Source: Casp-actino8 sp964513215
GTDB lineage: Bacteria > Actinomycetota > Acidimicrobiia > Acidimicrobiales > Ilumatobacteraceae
Direction of reading: 5' to 3'
DNA length: 64,000 nucleotides
Assembly: GCA_964513215.1 (NCBI GenBank)
Contig: CAZELU010000003.1
Coordinates: forward strand, 1 to 64,000
Part shown: positions 8,024 to 15,675 of the stretch, piece after piece
How positions within the stretch are numbered: the first letter of the stretch is position 1
Layout of the letters: every line of letters starts with the position of its first letter
Notes under the pieces: model-generated
What the model saw: the letters and a program-made list of their open reading frames with translations, nothing else
What the model was told of the DNA's origin: nothing
Database searches by the model: none
Translations under genes and position numbers: made by a program

Positions 8024-9654
8024 GAGAGCGAGGTGAGTGGTTTGGCCAGTTTGATGGAAGCGGTGGTGTCAGGAGCAGCCAACGCCTTCATCGCGACGTC
8101 GAAGTCGGGGAGAGCGAAGACCTCGCCACCATCGGTGATCATGATGAACCGATCGAGTGTTTCGAGAAACGTGCGATCGTGACTCACAGCGACGACAGTT
8201 CCCTCGAACCCGTCGAGAGCGAGTTCGAGAGCTTCTGACGATTCGATGTCGAGATTGTCGGTGGGTTCGTCGAGCAACAGAACGTTGTGGCCATCCAGTT
8301 CGAGACACAGGATCTCGAGGCGGGCCTTCTGTCCGCCCGAGAGAGTCGGAAATTCCTGGCGCGCGTTGGCGTGGAGACCGTAGCGGGCCAGAGCGCGCAT
8401 CGACTTCTCTTCGTCCACCAGACGATCACGCACGATGTCGAGTGCGGTGCGGTTGGCGAACTCGGGTCGGTTGTTGACCTGCGTGAACATCCCGACCGAC
8501 GTACGAGGTCCGAAGCCCACGGTCCCTTCCGTGGGTTGACCCTTGCCGGCGAGAACGTCGAGCAAGTGGGTCTTGCCCGTTCCGTTCGGACCGATCAGGC
8601 CCACGCGCTCGCCGTGATGAATCTCCTCCGAGAACGGGAGGAACAATCCGTCGATCGCAACATCGTCGAGTTTGGCCACGCGGCGAGCGGCGTCGGCGCC
8701 ACGCAAGCGAACGTGGATCTTCTGGTCGGGTACGGGAGGCGGTGGCGGACCGGCGGCCACGAACTTCTCCCAACGCGTTTCGGCGGCGTTCGCTTTGGTC
8801 GCGTTCTTGAAGTTCTGCGCGGCTCGCTGCTTCATGATCTTCATGTGATGGAACAGACGACGTTCTTCGTCGTTCCACCGCTTCAGCTCGTCACCGAGCT
8901 GCTCTTGTCGTTTGGCCCGCGCCTCGGGGAAAGTCGTGTACGAGCCGCCGTGCACCCACGCGCCCGAGCCCTCGATCACGACGATCTTGTTGGCCACGCG
9001 TTCGAGGAGTCGGCGATCGTGGCTCACCATGAGAATTGTCGACTTGGTCTCGAGGATTCGGTCCTCGAGCCATCCGCGCGTCGGAATGTCGAGATAGTTG
9101 TCGGGCTCGTCGAGGAGCAGAACGTCGGAACCCGACGTGAGCAGCAAGTCGAGGACGAGTCGCTTGCGCTCGCCACCGGAGAGTTCGGACACCAAGCGCC
9201 GCGAGAAGTCGTCGATCTTGGTCTTCACGCTGCGATCCGCAGCCGCGTGCCACTTGGTCTCGAGTTCGTAGCCGCCGAGATCACCCCAGTCGGCCAATGC
9301 CTCGGCGTACTCCATACCGTCGTCGTTCCCGAGGTTGCGCTCGGCCGCCGCGAGGCGACGACCAGCCTGCCGAAGTTGGGTCGGTGCGACTTCGATGAGC
9401 ATGTCGCGTAGCGAGTCGGTCGGTCGTGACATGCCGACGTCCTGGGTCATCGACAGCATCGTGCCGAGAACGTTGAACTCGCCCTCGTCGGCTTCGATCA
9501 CCCCGGAAAGGATCCGCAGGATCGTGCTCTTGCCGACTCCGTTGGCGCCGACCAGCGCCGCGTGCTCGCCTGGTGCCACACCGAACGAGACGTCGAAGAA
9601 GAGTTGGTCGCCGCCGGGTGGTGCGTATGCGAGTTCGGAGACCGTGATGCTCAC
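8020..9654 (-). CDS. ABC-F family ATPase
   Basis: A 544-residue soluble ATPase with two ABC domains and no membrane segments, the ABC-F layout of ribosome-binding factors such as EttA and antibiotic-protection proteins. Domain 1 has Walker A GANGVGKST, signature LSGGERKRL and Walker B VLLLDEPDNYLD. The linker (about residues 240-320) is helical and lysine/arginine-rich. Domain 2 has Walker A GPNGTGKTH, signature LSGGQKARL and VLLLDEPTDNLD. The start is GTG at 9654. It is coupled by a 4-base overlap to the downstream methyltransferase. Whether it is a translation factor or a resistance factor cannot be decided from sequence. Confidence 0.92.
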   Translation of the reverse strand: MSITVSELAYAPPGGDQLFFDVSFGVAPGEHAALVGANGVGKSTILRILSGVIEADEGEFNVLGTMLSMTQDVGMSRPTDSLRDMLIEVAPTQLRQAGRRLAAAERNLGNDDGMEYAEALADWGDLGGYELETKWHAAADRSVKTKIDDFSRRLVSELSGGERKRLVLDLLLTSGSDVLLLDEPDNYLDIPTRGWLEDRILETKSTILMVSHDRRLLERVANKIVVIEGSGAWVHGGSYTTFPEARAKRQEQLGDELKRWNDEERRLFHHMKIMKQRAAQNFKNATKANAAETRWEKFVAAGPPPPPVPDQKIHVRLRGADAARRVAKLDDVAIDGLFLPFSEEIHHGERVGLIGPNGTGKTHLLDVLAGKGQPTEGTVGFGPRTSVGMFTQVNNRPEFANRTALDIVRDRLVDEEKSMRALARYGLHANARQEFPTLSGGQKARLEILCLELDGHNVLLLDEPTDNLDIESSEALELALDGFEGTVVAVSHDRTFLETLDRFIMITDGGEVFALPDFDVAMKALAAPDTTASIKLAKPLTSLS

Positions 9655-9674
9655 GCGGTCATTCTCGCGCCGCG

Positions 9675-9691
9675 GTGACCGAAACGGTCAC
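9675..9691. terminator. Small hairpin at the lipoprotein stop codon
   Basis: GTGACCG-AAA-CGGTCAC forms a 7-base perfect stem with a 3-base loop and spans the stop codon of the minus-strand lipoprotein gene, just upstream of the ABC-F start. There is no T-tract after it, so intrinsic termination is only a possibility; it could instead act as an mRNA 3'-end structure. Confidence 0.35.
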
Positions 9692-11106
9692 GACACGTAG
9701 AGCCGAACCTGATCGCTTTCGAAGCCACTGGCGAGAATCTCCAGACGACCGTCGTTGTTGAGATCGACCACCATCATCGAGCCAGCCTGTGCGTAGCCGG
9801 TCTGCAGCACGCGGGTGTTGAAAGCCGACGGTCCGGTCTGCTCGAGAATGAAGAGCCGGTCGTCGCCGTCACCGGAGACGGTGAGATCGACGTCGCCATC
9901 GGCGTCGATGTCACCCCAGCCGAACACTCCGGGTGCGGCTTGGAACGCAGTGCCCACGCTCGGGCGCGACACGATGCCGGTGCTCAGGAGTCGAACCGAC
10001 CACTCGGCACGTGGATCGGCTCCGGGTGTCAATCGATAGACGCCCGACTCCACCTGACCCGGTCGGGTGGTGTTGGTGTGGTTCGACGCGATCCAACCGA
10101 ATGTTCCGGGTCCGTCGAGATCGGGGACGAGCGACACCTGGATCACCTTGCCGATGGATGAGGTGATCACGTGCTTCTGCCACGTCGGCAGACCATCGGC
10201 GCCAGCCGGCAGTTGTTCGAACCAGATGGCGCTCTCGGGTGTGAGGAAGTACTGACCCGACACGATGTCGATGTCACCATCGCCGTCCACGTCGGCCGCC
10301 ACCGGCAACGAGCCACCACCCTGACCGACCGGATGGGCTGTGGTGTCGAACCCATCGGCGGTTCCGCGGAACCACACCGTGTTCGCATCGGTCGACGTCT
10401 CACCGATCGCGACGATGTCGAGCACACCGTCGCCGTCGATGTCGGCCACGGCGGGACGGTGGTAGAACTCGGTCGCGCCCTTGGCCACGAGGTCGGTTGT
10501 CTCGAACTTCGCCATACCGCCTTCGACCCCGACGTTCTCCCAGACGACGAGCGCACCGCACGGACCGATGGTGCCGATGGAGGCACACACGAAGAATCCG
10601 ATGCCGCCGATGATGTCGGTGTCGCCGTCACCGTCGAGGTCGCCGACCCATGGTTGATTGAAGAAGTAGTAACCGTCGTCCGTTGTCACGACGTCGTCGC
10701 GCACGAAGTTGGTGGGGCCCCCGGTTTGGTACAGCACCGCCAGCGTGCTGGTCCCGACCGTTACGTTCTTCATGTCGATGTCGCCGAAACCGTTGACGAG
10801 AATTTCGAGAATGCCATCGCCGTTGAAGTCGGCGGCCGCGGCTCCGGCGGCACCTCCGAATCCGTCGACGAGTGTGTGGTAACTGAACGCGGCATCGTCG
10901 GCTGCGGTGCCCACCTCGATCGCCCCGGTGGCGAACGGCGGAAGTGTCGTGGTGGGCGCTTCCGTGACCGGAGCCTCGGTTGCGGGCGGGGCCGAGGATG
11001 CTGAAGTCGATTCAGCCGGGGCCGATTCCGAGTCGCTACCTCCACAGGCGGCGACGGCCAACAACGAAACGAGTGATGACACGACACCGAGCCGCTTGAA
11101 CGACAT
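9688..11106 (-). CDS. FG-GAP/VCBS-repeat lipoprotein
   Basis: A 472-residue exported lipoprotein. Residues 1-21 form a signal peptide ending in the lipobox LAVAAC (Cys21), followed by a low-complexity Ser/Ala/Pro/Thr linker to about residue 65. The rest carries at least six DxDxDG-type calcium loops (DFNGDGILEI, DLDGDGDTDI, DIDGDGVLDI, DVDGDGDIDI, DIDADGDVDL, DLNNDGRLEI). This is the pattern of FG-GAP/VCBS blades that build an integrin-like beta-propeller. The start is the ATG at 11106, which follows GGAGGGG by a few bases, rather than an open frame four codons earlier. A role in adhesion or in binding an extracellular polymer is plausible but unproven. Confidence 0.88.
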   Translation of the reverse strand: MSFKRLGVVSSLVSLLAVAACGGSDSESAPAESTSASSAPPATEAPVTEAPTTTLPPFATGAIEVGTAADDAAFSYHTLVDGFGGAAGAAAADFNGDGILEILVNGFGDIDMKNVTVGTSTLAVLYQTGGPTNFVRDDVVTTDDGYYFFNQPWVGDLDGDGDTDIIGGIGFFVCASIGTIGPCGALVVWENVGVEGGMAKFETTDLVAKGATEFYHRPAVADIDGDGVLDIVAIGETSTDANTVWFRGTADGFDTTAHPVGQGGGSLPVAADVDGDGDIDIVSGQYFLTPESAIWFEQLPAGADGLPTWQKHVITSSIGKVIQVSLVPDLDGPGTFGWIASNHTNTTRPGQVESGVYRLTPGADPRAEWSVRLLSTGIVSRPSVGTAFQAAPGVFGWGDIDADGDVDLTVSGDGDDRLFILEQTGPSAFNTRVLQTGYAQAGSMMVVDLNNDGRLEILASGFESDQVRLYVS

Positions 11107-11173
11107 GTTCCCCTCCAACAGTCGGACTTTTCGTCGACTCTAGTCGGTCGGGTACGTCGACGGTTTCGGGTGG

Positions 11174-12190
11174 TCAGTGAGTGACTTTCACCAACAGCTT
11201 TCCGCGGTGACCGCCGCTCATCAAGATGTCGAGTGCACGCGGGAACGATTCGATACCGGCCTCCACGTGCTCGGGCATCACGAGATCGCCGCGGCTCAGC
11301 CACTGCGTCAACTGTGCTTCGGCAGCGGCGTAGGCGTGTTCGAAGTGGAAGACCGCGAAACCCTCCATGACCGCTTGACGCTCGGCAAGTTTGAGATAGT
11401 TCCGTGGTCCGCGGACGTTCTTCATGTCGTCGTATTGCGAGATCGCGCCACAGATCACGATGCGTGAACCACGATGAATGTTCATGAGAACGGCGTCGAG
11501 GACGTCACCGCCCACATTGTCGAAGAAAACGTCGACTCCATTGGGAAGAAGATCGCGGAGTCGCGCTTCCACATCGTCGTTGCGGTAGTCGATGGCAGCG
11601 TCGTAGCCGAGTTCATCGACGAGGAAGCGGCACTTCTCGGGTCCGCCGGCGATGCCGATGACCGGTGACGCTCCGAGCAGGCGAGCGATCTGGCCGGCGA
11701 CCGAACCAACGGCACCTGCAGCAGCCGACACCACGACTGATTGTCCTGCGCTCACGTGACCGACTTCGGTGAGTCCGACGTACGCGGTGAGGCCGGTGGT
11801 GAGTCCGAGGGCACCGAGCCAGGCCCGCGGCGGTACGACCGACGTATCGAGGCGACGCATCATGAACCCGGGCATGGTGGCGAAGGTTTGCGAACACAAC
11901 GGTCCGAAGACCCAGTCACCGACGGCGAGACCGTCGAATCGCGATTCGATCACTTGGCCGACTCCGAGCGCCGGGATCACTCCGCCGATCTGGGCGCCCT
12001 GATGGAAGCTCTCCTCTTCGAGAGTCGTGCGAATGAACGCATCGATGCCGAGGTGATCGACGGCCACGACGACCTGCCCATCGTCGGGTGCGAGCGCGTC
12101 GTCGTCGAGAAATGTGAAGTCGGATGGTTGCGGTCGACCCTGAGGTCGCCGAGCCAGAACGATGCGAGGGTTCGATCGATTGCTTCCCAC
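11174..12190 (-). CDS. NADP-dependent MDR family oxidoreductase (PTGR/CurA-like)
   Basis: A zinc-free medium-chain reductase of about 338 residues, like prostaglandin reductases and CurA, which reduce enone double bonds using NADPH. Visible are the Rossmann loop SAAAGAVGSVAGQ, GGPEKCRFL and FDNVGGDVLD. I place the start at the GTG at 12190, four bases after the stop of the upstream SDR and about 11 bases after GGAGG; the frame is open further upstream, but that would run into the SDR. It forms a two-gene unit with the SDR, divergent from the TetR gene. The substrate is unknown. Confidence 0.87.
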   Translation of the reverse strand: MGSNRSNPRIVLARRPQGRPQPSDFTFLDDDALAPDDGQVVVAVDHLGIDAFIRTTLEEESFHQGAQIGGVIPALGVGQVIESRFDGLAVGDWVFGPLCSQTFATMPGFMMRRLDTSVVPPRAWLGALGLTTGLTAYVGLTEVGHVSAGQSVVVSAAAGAVGSVAGQIARLLGASPVIGIAGGPEKCRFLVDELGYDAAIDYRNDDVEARLRDLLPNGVDVFFDNVGGDVLDAVLMNIHRGSRIVICGAISQYDDMKNVRGPRNYLKLAERQAVMEGFAVFHFEHAYAAAEAQLTQWLSRGDLVMPEHVEAGIESFPRALDILMSGGHRGKLLVKVTH

Positions 12191-12194
12191 GATG

Positions 12195-12962
12195 TCAGAG
12201 GCCTCCGTCGATTCCGATGATCTGACCTGTGACCCAACTCGAGGCCGGTGACACGAGATACAACGCGGCCAATCCCAGGTCTTCGGGTGTTCCGAGACGA
12301 CGCATCGGCAGACGAAGGATTTTCTCCAGTCGTGGAAGATCACCCTCTTCGAGACGCATCGCCTTCATCATGATCTCGGTGGGTACGGCACCCGGCATGA
12401 TGCAGTTCACGCGAATGCGCGGTCCGAGTTCTTTGGCGTAGGTCATCGTGAGCGAGTTGACGGCGGCCTTCGCGGCGGCGTAATGACCGCTCCCCATCAC
12501 CGTGGAGACGGCGGCCTTCGACGAGATGTTCACGATTCGTCCGCCGTCGCGCATCATTCGCGCCGCGGTGTTGGTGCACACCCAGATGGACGTGAGGTTC
12601 AGGCGCATGGTGGCGTCCCACTCCTCACGAGGCAGATCGACGAGCGGTTTCTGGATCGGCGACCCACCTGCGTTGTTGATGAGAATGTCGAGCGACCCGA
12701 ACTCGTCGATCGCCCGCCGGCAGAGCGACTGCACGGCGTCGTCGTCGGTGACATCGGTGGGTACGGCGATGGCGCGGCCACCACTCGCTCTGATGTCACT
12801 CGCGACCCGCTCCACTTCGTCGGCTCGTCGGGCTGCGCAGACCACGGCGGCTCCGGCCCCGGCCAGGGCGTGAGCGATTCCTTCGCCGATGCCTCGGCCG
12901 GCTCCGGTCACGATCGCTACGTCGTCGCCCAGATCGAACATGCGTCGCACGTTCTCGTTCAC
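12195..12962 (-). CDS. SDR family oxidoreductase
   Basis: A 255-residue classical SDR. It has TGAGRGIGEG as the cofactor loop, CAARRADE after beta-2, NNAGGSPIQ, the serine in VNISSKAAV with HYAAAKAAV as Tyr-Lys site, and the C-terminal IGIDGGL. The start is the GTG at 12962, six bases after GGGGGA; an upstream in-frame codon would give a poor N-terminus. It is the first gene of a pair with the MDR reductase (4 bases apart) and is divergent from a TetR regulator with a 110-base gap that contains two dyads. It probably oxidises an alcohol or reduces a ketone in the same catabolic route. Confidence 0.87.
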   Translation of the reverse strand: MNENVRRMFDLGDDVAIVTGAGRGIGEGIAHALAGAGAAVVCAARRADEVERVASDIRASGGRAIAVPTDVTDDDAVQSLCRRAIDEFGSLDILINNAGGSPIQKPLVDLPREEWDATMRLNLTSIWVCTNTAARMMRDGGRIVNISSKAAVSTVMGSGHYAAAKAAVNSLTMTYAKELGPRIRVNCIMPGAVPTEIMMKAMRLEEGDLPRLEKILRLPMRRLGTPEDLGLAALYLVSPASSWVTGQIIGIDGGL

Positions 12963-13006
12963 GATGTCCCCCTTCGTGCTCCCGAAGGAGCGTCCCGCGA
13001 GGGAAG

Positions 13007-13019
13007 TTACCACGGGTAA
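13007..13019. promoter_or_regulatory. Dyad TTACC-ACG-GGTAA in the SDR/TetR gap
   Basis: Perfect 5-base arms around a 3-base centre, located in the divergent gap between the SDR and the TetR gene. Size and place suit a repressor site, but short dyads also arise by chance. Confidence 0.35.
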
Positions 13020-13026
13020 GAAACTG

Positions 13027-13044
13027 CTCGAACCCGTCTTCGAG
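13027..13044. promoter_or_regulatory. Dyad CTCGAA-N6-TTCGAG in the SDR/TetR gap
   Basis: Perfect 6-base arms separated by six bases, 29 bases before the TetR start at 13073. TetR family operators are usually dyads of this kind next to the regulator gene, so this is the better of two operator candidates in the gap; it is inferred, not shown. Confidence 0.4.
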
Positions 13045-13072
13045 GGGTCGGGCGTTGGGCCAGAATGACGTC

Positions 13073-13690
13073 GTGACTCGTCCGCTCACCCGTCGCCCCG
13101 GCCGTCCGCCGGGCGGCCAGCTCGATGTGAGTCGCGACGTGGTCCTCGATGCGGCCGAGCGTGTGATCGCCCGCGACGGCTCCACTGCCTCCATCGATGC
13201 CATCGCGGCTGAAGCCGGGGTGACCAAGCCGATCGTCTACGACCGGGTCGGGTCGCGGGCCGATCTGGCCACCGCACTGGCCGAGCGGCTGTCCGAACGC
13301 ATGGCCGTGGCCGCCCGCGCGGCTCTCGACGGTCGCGGATTCACCCGGTCGAGCCTGGCCTCGTTCATCGAAGCCAACCTGCGCACAGTGGTCGACCACC
13401 GCGACCTGTTCCTGTATGTCACGGGTGGATCGACCGATCAAACCTCGCTCGGCCGTCTCGTGCTGGCCGAACAATCGGTCACCCCTCTGTCCGCAGCCCT
13501 GAAGAACTGGCGTCAACGAGCCGGCCTCGACCCCTCGGTGTCCGACTCGTGGGCCTACGGAATGGTCGGGATGCTGCAGATGGCCTCCTTGTGGGTGATC
13601 GGCTCGTCCACGGCCGACCCGCGGGTGGTCGCTGACCAGTTGGCCGAACTTCTGTGGTTCGGCCTGGTCGGAGAGCGCCGAACAGACTGA
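13073..13690 (+). CDS. TetR/AcrR family transcriptional regulator
   Basis: A regulator of about 205 residues. The N-terminal TetR helix-turn-helix is clear: LDAAERVIARDG, then STASIDAIAAEAGVTKPIVY and the start of helix 4. The C-terminal half is the ligand-binding and dimerisation domain. The start is placed at the GTG at 13073; a TTG at 13055 is also in frame. Its position between the divergent SDR-MDR pair and the downstream FMN-protein, carotenoid oxygenase and transporter genes suggests that it controls one or both arms. The ligand is unknown. Confidence 0.88.
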   Translation: MTRPLTRRPGRPPGGQLDVSRDVVLDAAERVIARDGSTASIDAIAAEAGVTKPIVYDRVGSRADLATALAERLSERMAVAARAALDGRGFTRSSLASFIEANLRTVVDHRDLFLYVTGGSTDQTSLGRLVLAEQSVTPLSAALKNWRQRAGLDPSVSDSWAYGMVGMLQMASLWVIGSSTADPRVVADQLAELLWFGLVGERRTD

Positions 13691-13762
13691 TCGTCCAATA
13701 ATTACGACCCGTAGATACGGGGGTGTGTCGGCTGTTACAGTCCCGACGAGGGGGGAGAGAAC

Positions 13763-14260
13763 ATGGGTTCTCAGGACAGTTACGAAGATCTGACCGAGTG
13801 CGCATTGACGCCCGAGCTCGAGAAGAAGCTCGTCGAGTCACATGGCGAATGCGTGTTCATGTGGGCCAACAGCAAAGGCGAGCCGTTCGGCGTCGTCATG
13901 TCGTACATGCCCAAGGATGGCAAGTTGTGGCTCACAGCGGCCGCCACGCGTAAGCGCATTCCCGCCCTCCGTCGCAATCCGCGTTCGGCGATCTGCATCA
14001 ACAGCACGGGCGGAAAGATGGGTGGTGGCAAGACCGTCACCTACAAGGGCAACACCTTCATTCACGAAGATCGCGCCACCAAGGACTGGTTCTACCCCGA
14101 GTTCTCGCGACGTCTGCGCCCCGACAACGAAGCGGCCGCGCTCGCATTTCAGAAGTTCCTCGATTCTCCACACCGCGTGATCATGGAGTTCGTCCCCGAT
14201 TACACGTTGAGTTTCGACGCCGCCCTGATGTGGGCACGTTCGCCAGAAGTTGTCCAGTAA
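13763..14260 (+). CDS. Pyridoxamine 5'-phosphate oxidase-like FMN-binding protein
   Basis: A 165-residue split-barrel flavin protein. The N-terminal half (CVFMWANSKGEPFGVVMSY, KLWLTAAATRKRIPALRRN) has the pattern of the PNPOx-like family, which binds FMN, F420 or heme. The start is the ATG at 13763 after GAGGGGGGAGA, an unusually strong ribosome site. It lies 36 bases before the carotenoid oxygenase gene on the same strand, suggesting one transcript. It is much shorter than true PdxH and lacks a recognisable PdxH C-terminus, so a redox role on the pathway substrate is more likely than vitamin B6 synthesis. Confidence 0.75.
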   Translation: MGSQDSYEDLTECALTPELEKKLVESHGECVFMWANSKGEPFGVVMSYMPKDGKLWLTAAATRKRIPALRRNPRSAICINSTGGKMGGGKTVTYKGNTFIHEDRATKDWFYPEFSRRLRPDNEAAALAFQKFLDSPHRVIMEFVPDYTLSFDAALMWARSPEVVQ

Positions 14261-14296
14261 CCGAAACCCCAGTATCGAAGACCTCAGGAGATCCTC

Positions 14297-15637
14297 ATGT
14301 CGTTGACCGAAGAAGTTCCCGCCCATCTCCAAGGCAACGGGCGCCCCGTTTTCGAGGAGCGCTCGCTCACCGATCTGAAAGTGGTCGGTTCGATCCCGGC
14401 CGAACTCGACGGTCGCTATCTCCGCAACGGCGCCAATCCGATCACCGGTATGAGCGATCACCCGTTCTTCGGTGACGGCATGATCCATGGTGTTCGTCTT
14501 CGCGATGGCAAGGCGCAGTGGTACCGCAACCGTTACGTACAGACGCCGTTCATCAAGGATCCGTCCATCGACATCCTCGACCCGAACGTCACTCTCGACA
14601 TGCGTTGTTCGAAGGCGAATACGCACATCGTGGGTCACGCCGGCAAGATTCTCGCGCTCGAAGAGGGCCACTTCCCGTACGTGCTCGACGGTGACCTCAA
14701 CACCGTGGGTGCCACCGATTATCAGGGTGTGCTGAAGGGTCCGTTCACCGCGCACCCCAAGATCTGCCCGACCACGGGTGAGATGCTCGCGTTCGGCTAT
14801 GCGCCGCTTCCTCCGTACCTCACGTACCTGCGCGTGTCGGCCACCGGCGAATTGGTCCAAGTCGAGCCGATCACCGTCACCGGACCCACGATGATGCACG
14901 ACTTCAACATCACCGAGAACTACGTGATCTTCATGGATCTCCCGGCGGTGTTCAATCTCGATCTCGCGCTCGAGGGCAAGATGCCCATCGAGTGGAGCGA
15001 CACCTACCCGGCGCGCCTCGGTGTGATGCCGCGTAACGGCAACGACGCACAGGTGAAGTGGTACGACGTCAACCCGTGCTACGTGTTCCACCCGATGAAC
15101 AGTTACGAAGACGGCGACAAGATCGTTCTCGATGTCGCTCGCTTCGAGCACATCTGGAAGGCCGATGCGATGGACTTCCCGCCGCCGCTCCTGTGGCGTT
15201 GGGTCATCGACACGCGCACCGGCAAGGTCACCGAAGAGCAGATCGACGATCGCTCGGGTGAGTTCCCGCGTGTGAACGACGCTGTGATCGGCAAGAAGCA
15301 CCGCTTCGGCTACGAAATGTCGATGGGCAACGCCGGCTTCGGAGAAGTCGACGCGGGCGCCATCTTGAAGTACGACCGCCAGACCGGCTCGCGTACTTCC
15401 ATCGAACTGGGCAAGGGACGGGTCTCGGGGGAGGCCGTGTTCGTTGCGTCGGCAGCAGCCAAGTCGGAAGACGACGGTTATTTGATGACCTACGTCTACG
15501 ACGCTGCGTCCGACACCAGTGAGTTCGTGATCTTCGACGCGCTCACCATGGCCGCCGATCCGATCGCGACTGTCCAACTGCCTCGGGTGCCGTTCGGCTT
15601 CCACGGCAGTTGGGTCCCGGCCTCCGTGGCCAACTGA
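14297..15637 (+). CDS. Carotenoid cleavage oxygenase family protein
   Basis: A 446-residue non-heme iron dioxygenase of the RPE65/carotenoid oxygenase family, which cleaves C=C bonds of carotenoids, apocarotenoids or stilbenes. All four iron-binding histidines can be placed: His153 (FTAHPK), His201 (MMHDF), His265 (YVFHPMNSY) and His436 (FGFHGSW). The ATG at 14297 follows AGGAG. It sits between the FMN-binding protein and an ABC-type binding lipoprotein, 38 bases upstream of the latter. The context of uptake genes favours degradation of an imported compound over pigment processing, but the substrate is not known. Confidence 0.92.
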   Translation: MSLTEEVPAHLQGNGRPVFEERSLTDLKVVGSIPAELDGRYLRNGANPITGMSDHPFFGDGMIHGVRLRDGKAQWYRNRYVQTPFIKDPSIDILDPNVTLDMRCSKANTHIVGHAGKILALEEGHFPYVLDGDLNTVGATDYQGVLKGPFTAHPKICPTTGEMLAFGYAPLPPYLTYLRVSATGELVQVEPITVTGPTMMHDFNITENYVIFMDLPAVFNLDLALEGKMPIEWSDTYPARLGVMPRNGNDAQVKWYDVNPCYVFHPMNSYEDGDKIVLDVARFEHIWKADAMDFPPPLLWRWVIDTRTGKVTEEQIDDRSGEFPRVNDAVIGKKHRFGYEMSMGNAGFGEVDAGAILKYDRQTGSRTSIELGKGRVSGEAVFVASAAAKSEDDGYLMTYVYDAASDTSEFVIFDALTMAADPIATVQLPRVPFGFHGSWVPASVAN

Positions 15638-15675
15638 ATCCGGCCGCACACGCGGCTCACAACTGAGGGGGAAAC

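Noticed and set aside
8287..9411. Plus-strand frame across the ABC-F gene
   Set aside because: It overlaps a gene with two complete ATPase domains on the other strand and has no features of its own.
8020..9654. Antibiotic resistance call for the ABC-F protein
   Set aside because: Sequence by eye cannot separate resistance ABC-F proteins from housekeeping translation factors, so no resistance claim is made.
13838..15649. Long open antisense frame across the carotenoid oxygenase gene
   Set aside because: It is a shadow caused by high GC at third positions; its product is rich in His, Arg and Val with no recognisable domain, while the plus-strand gene has a full motif set.
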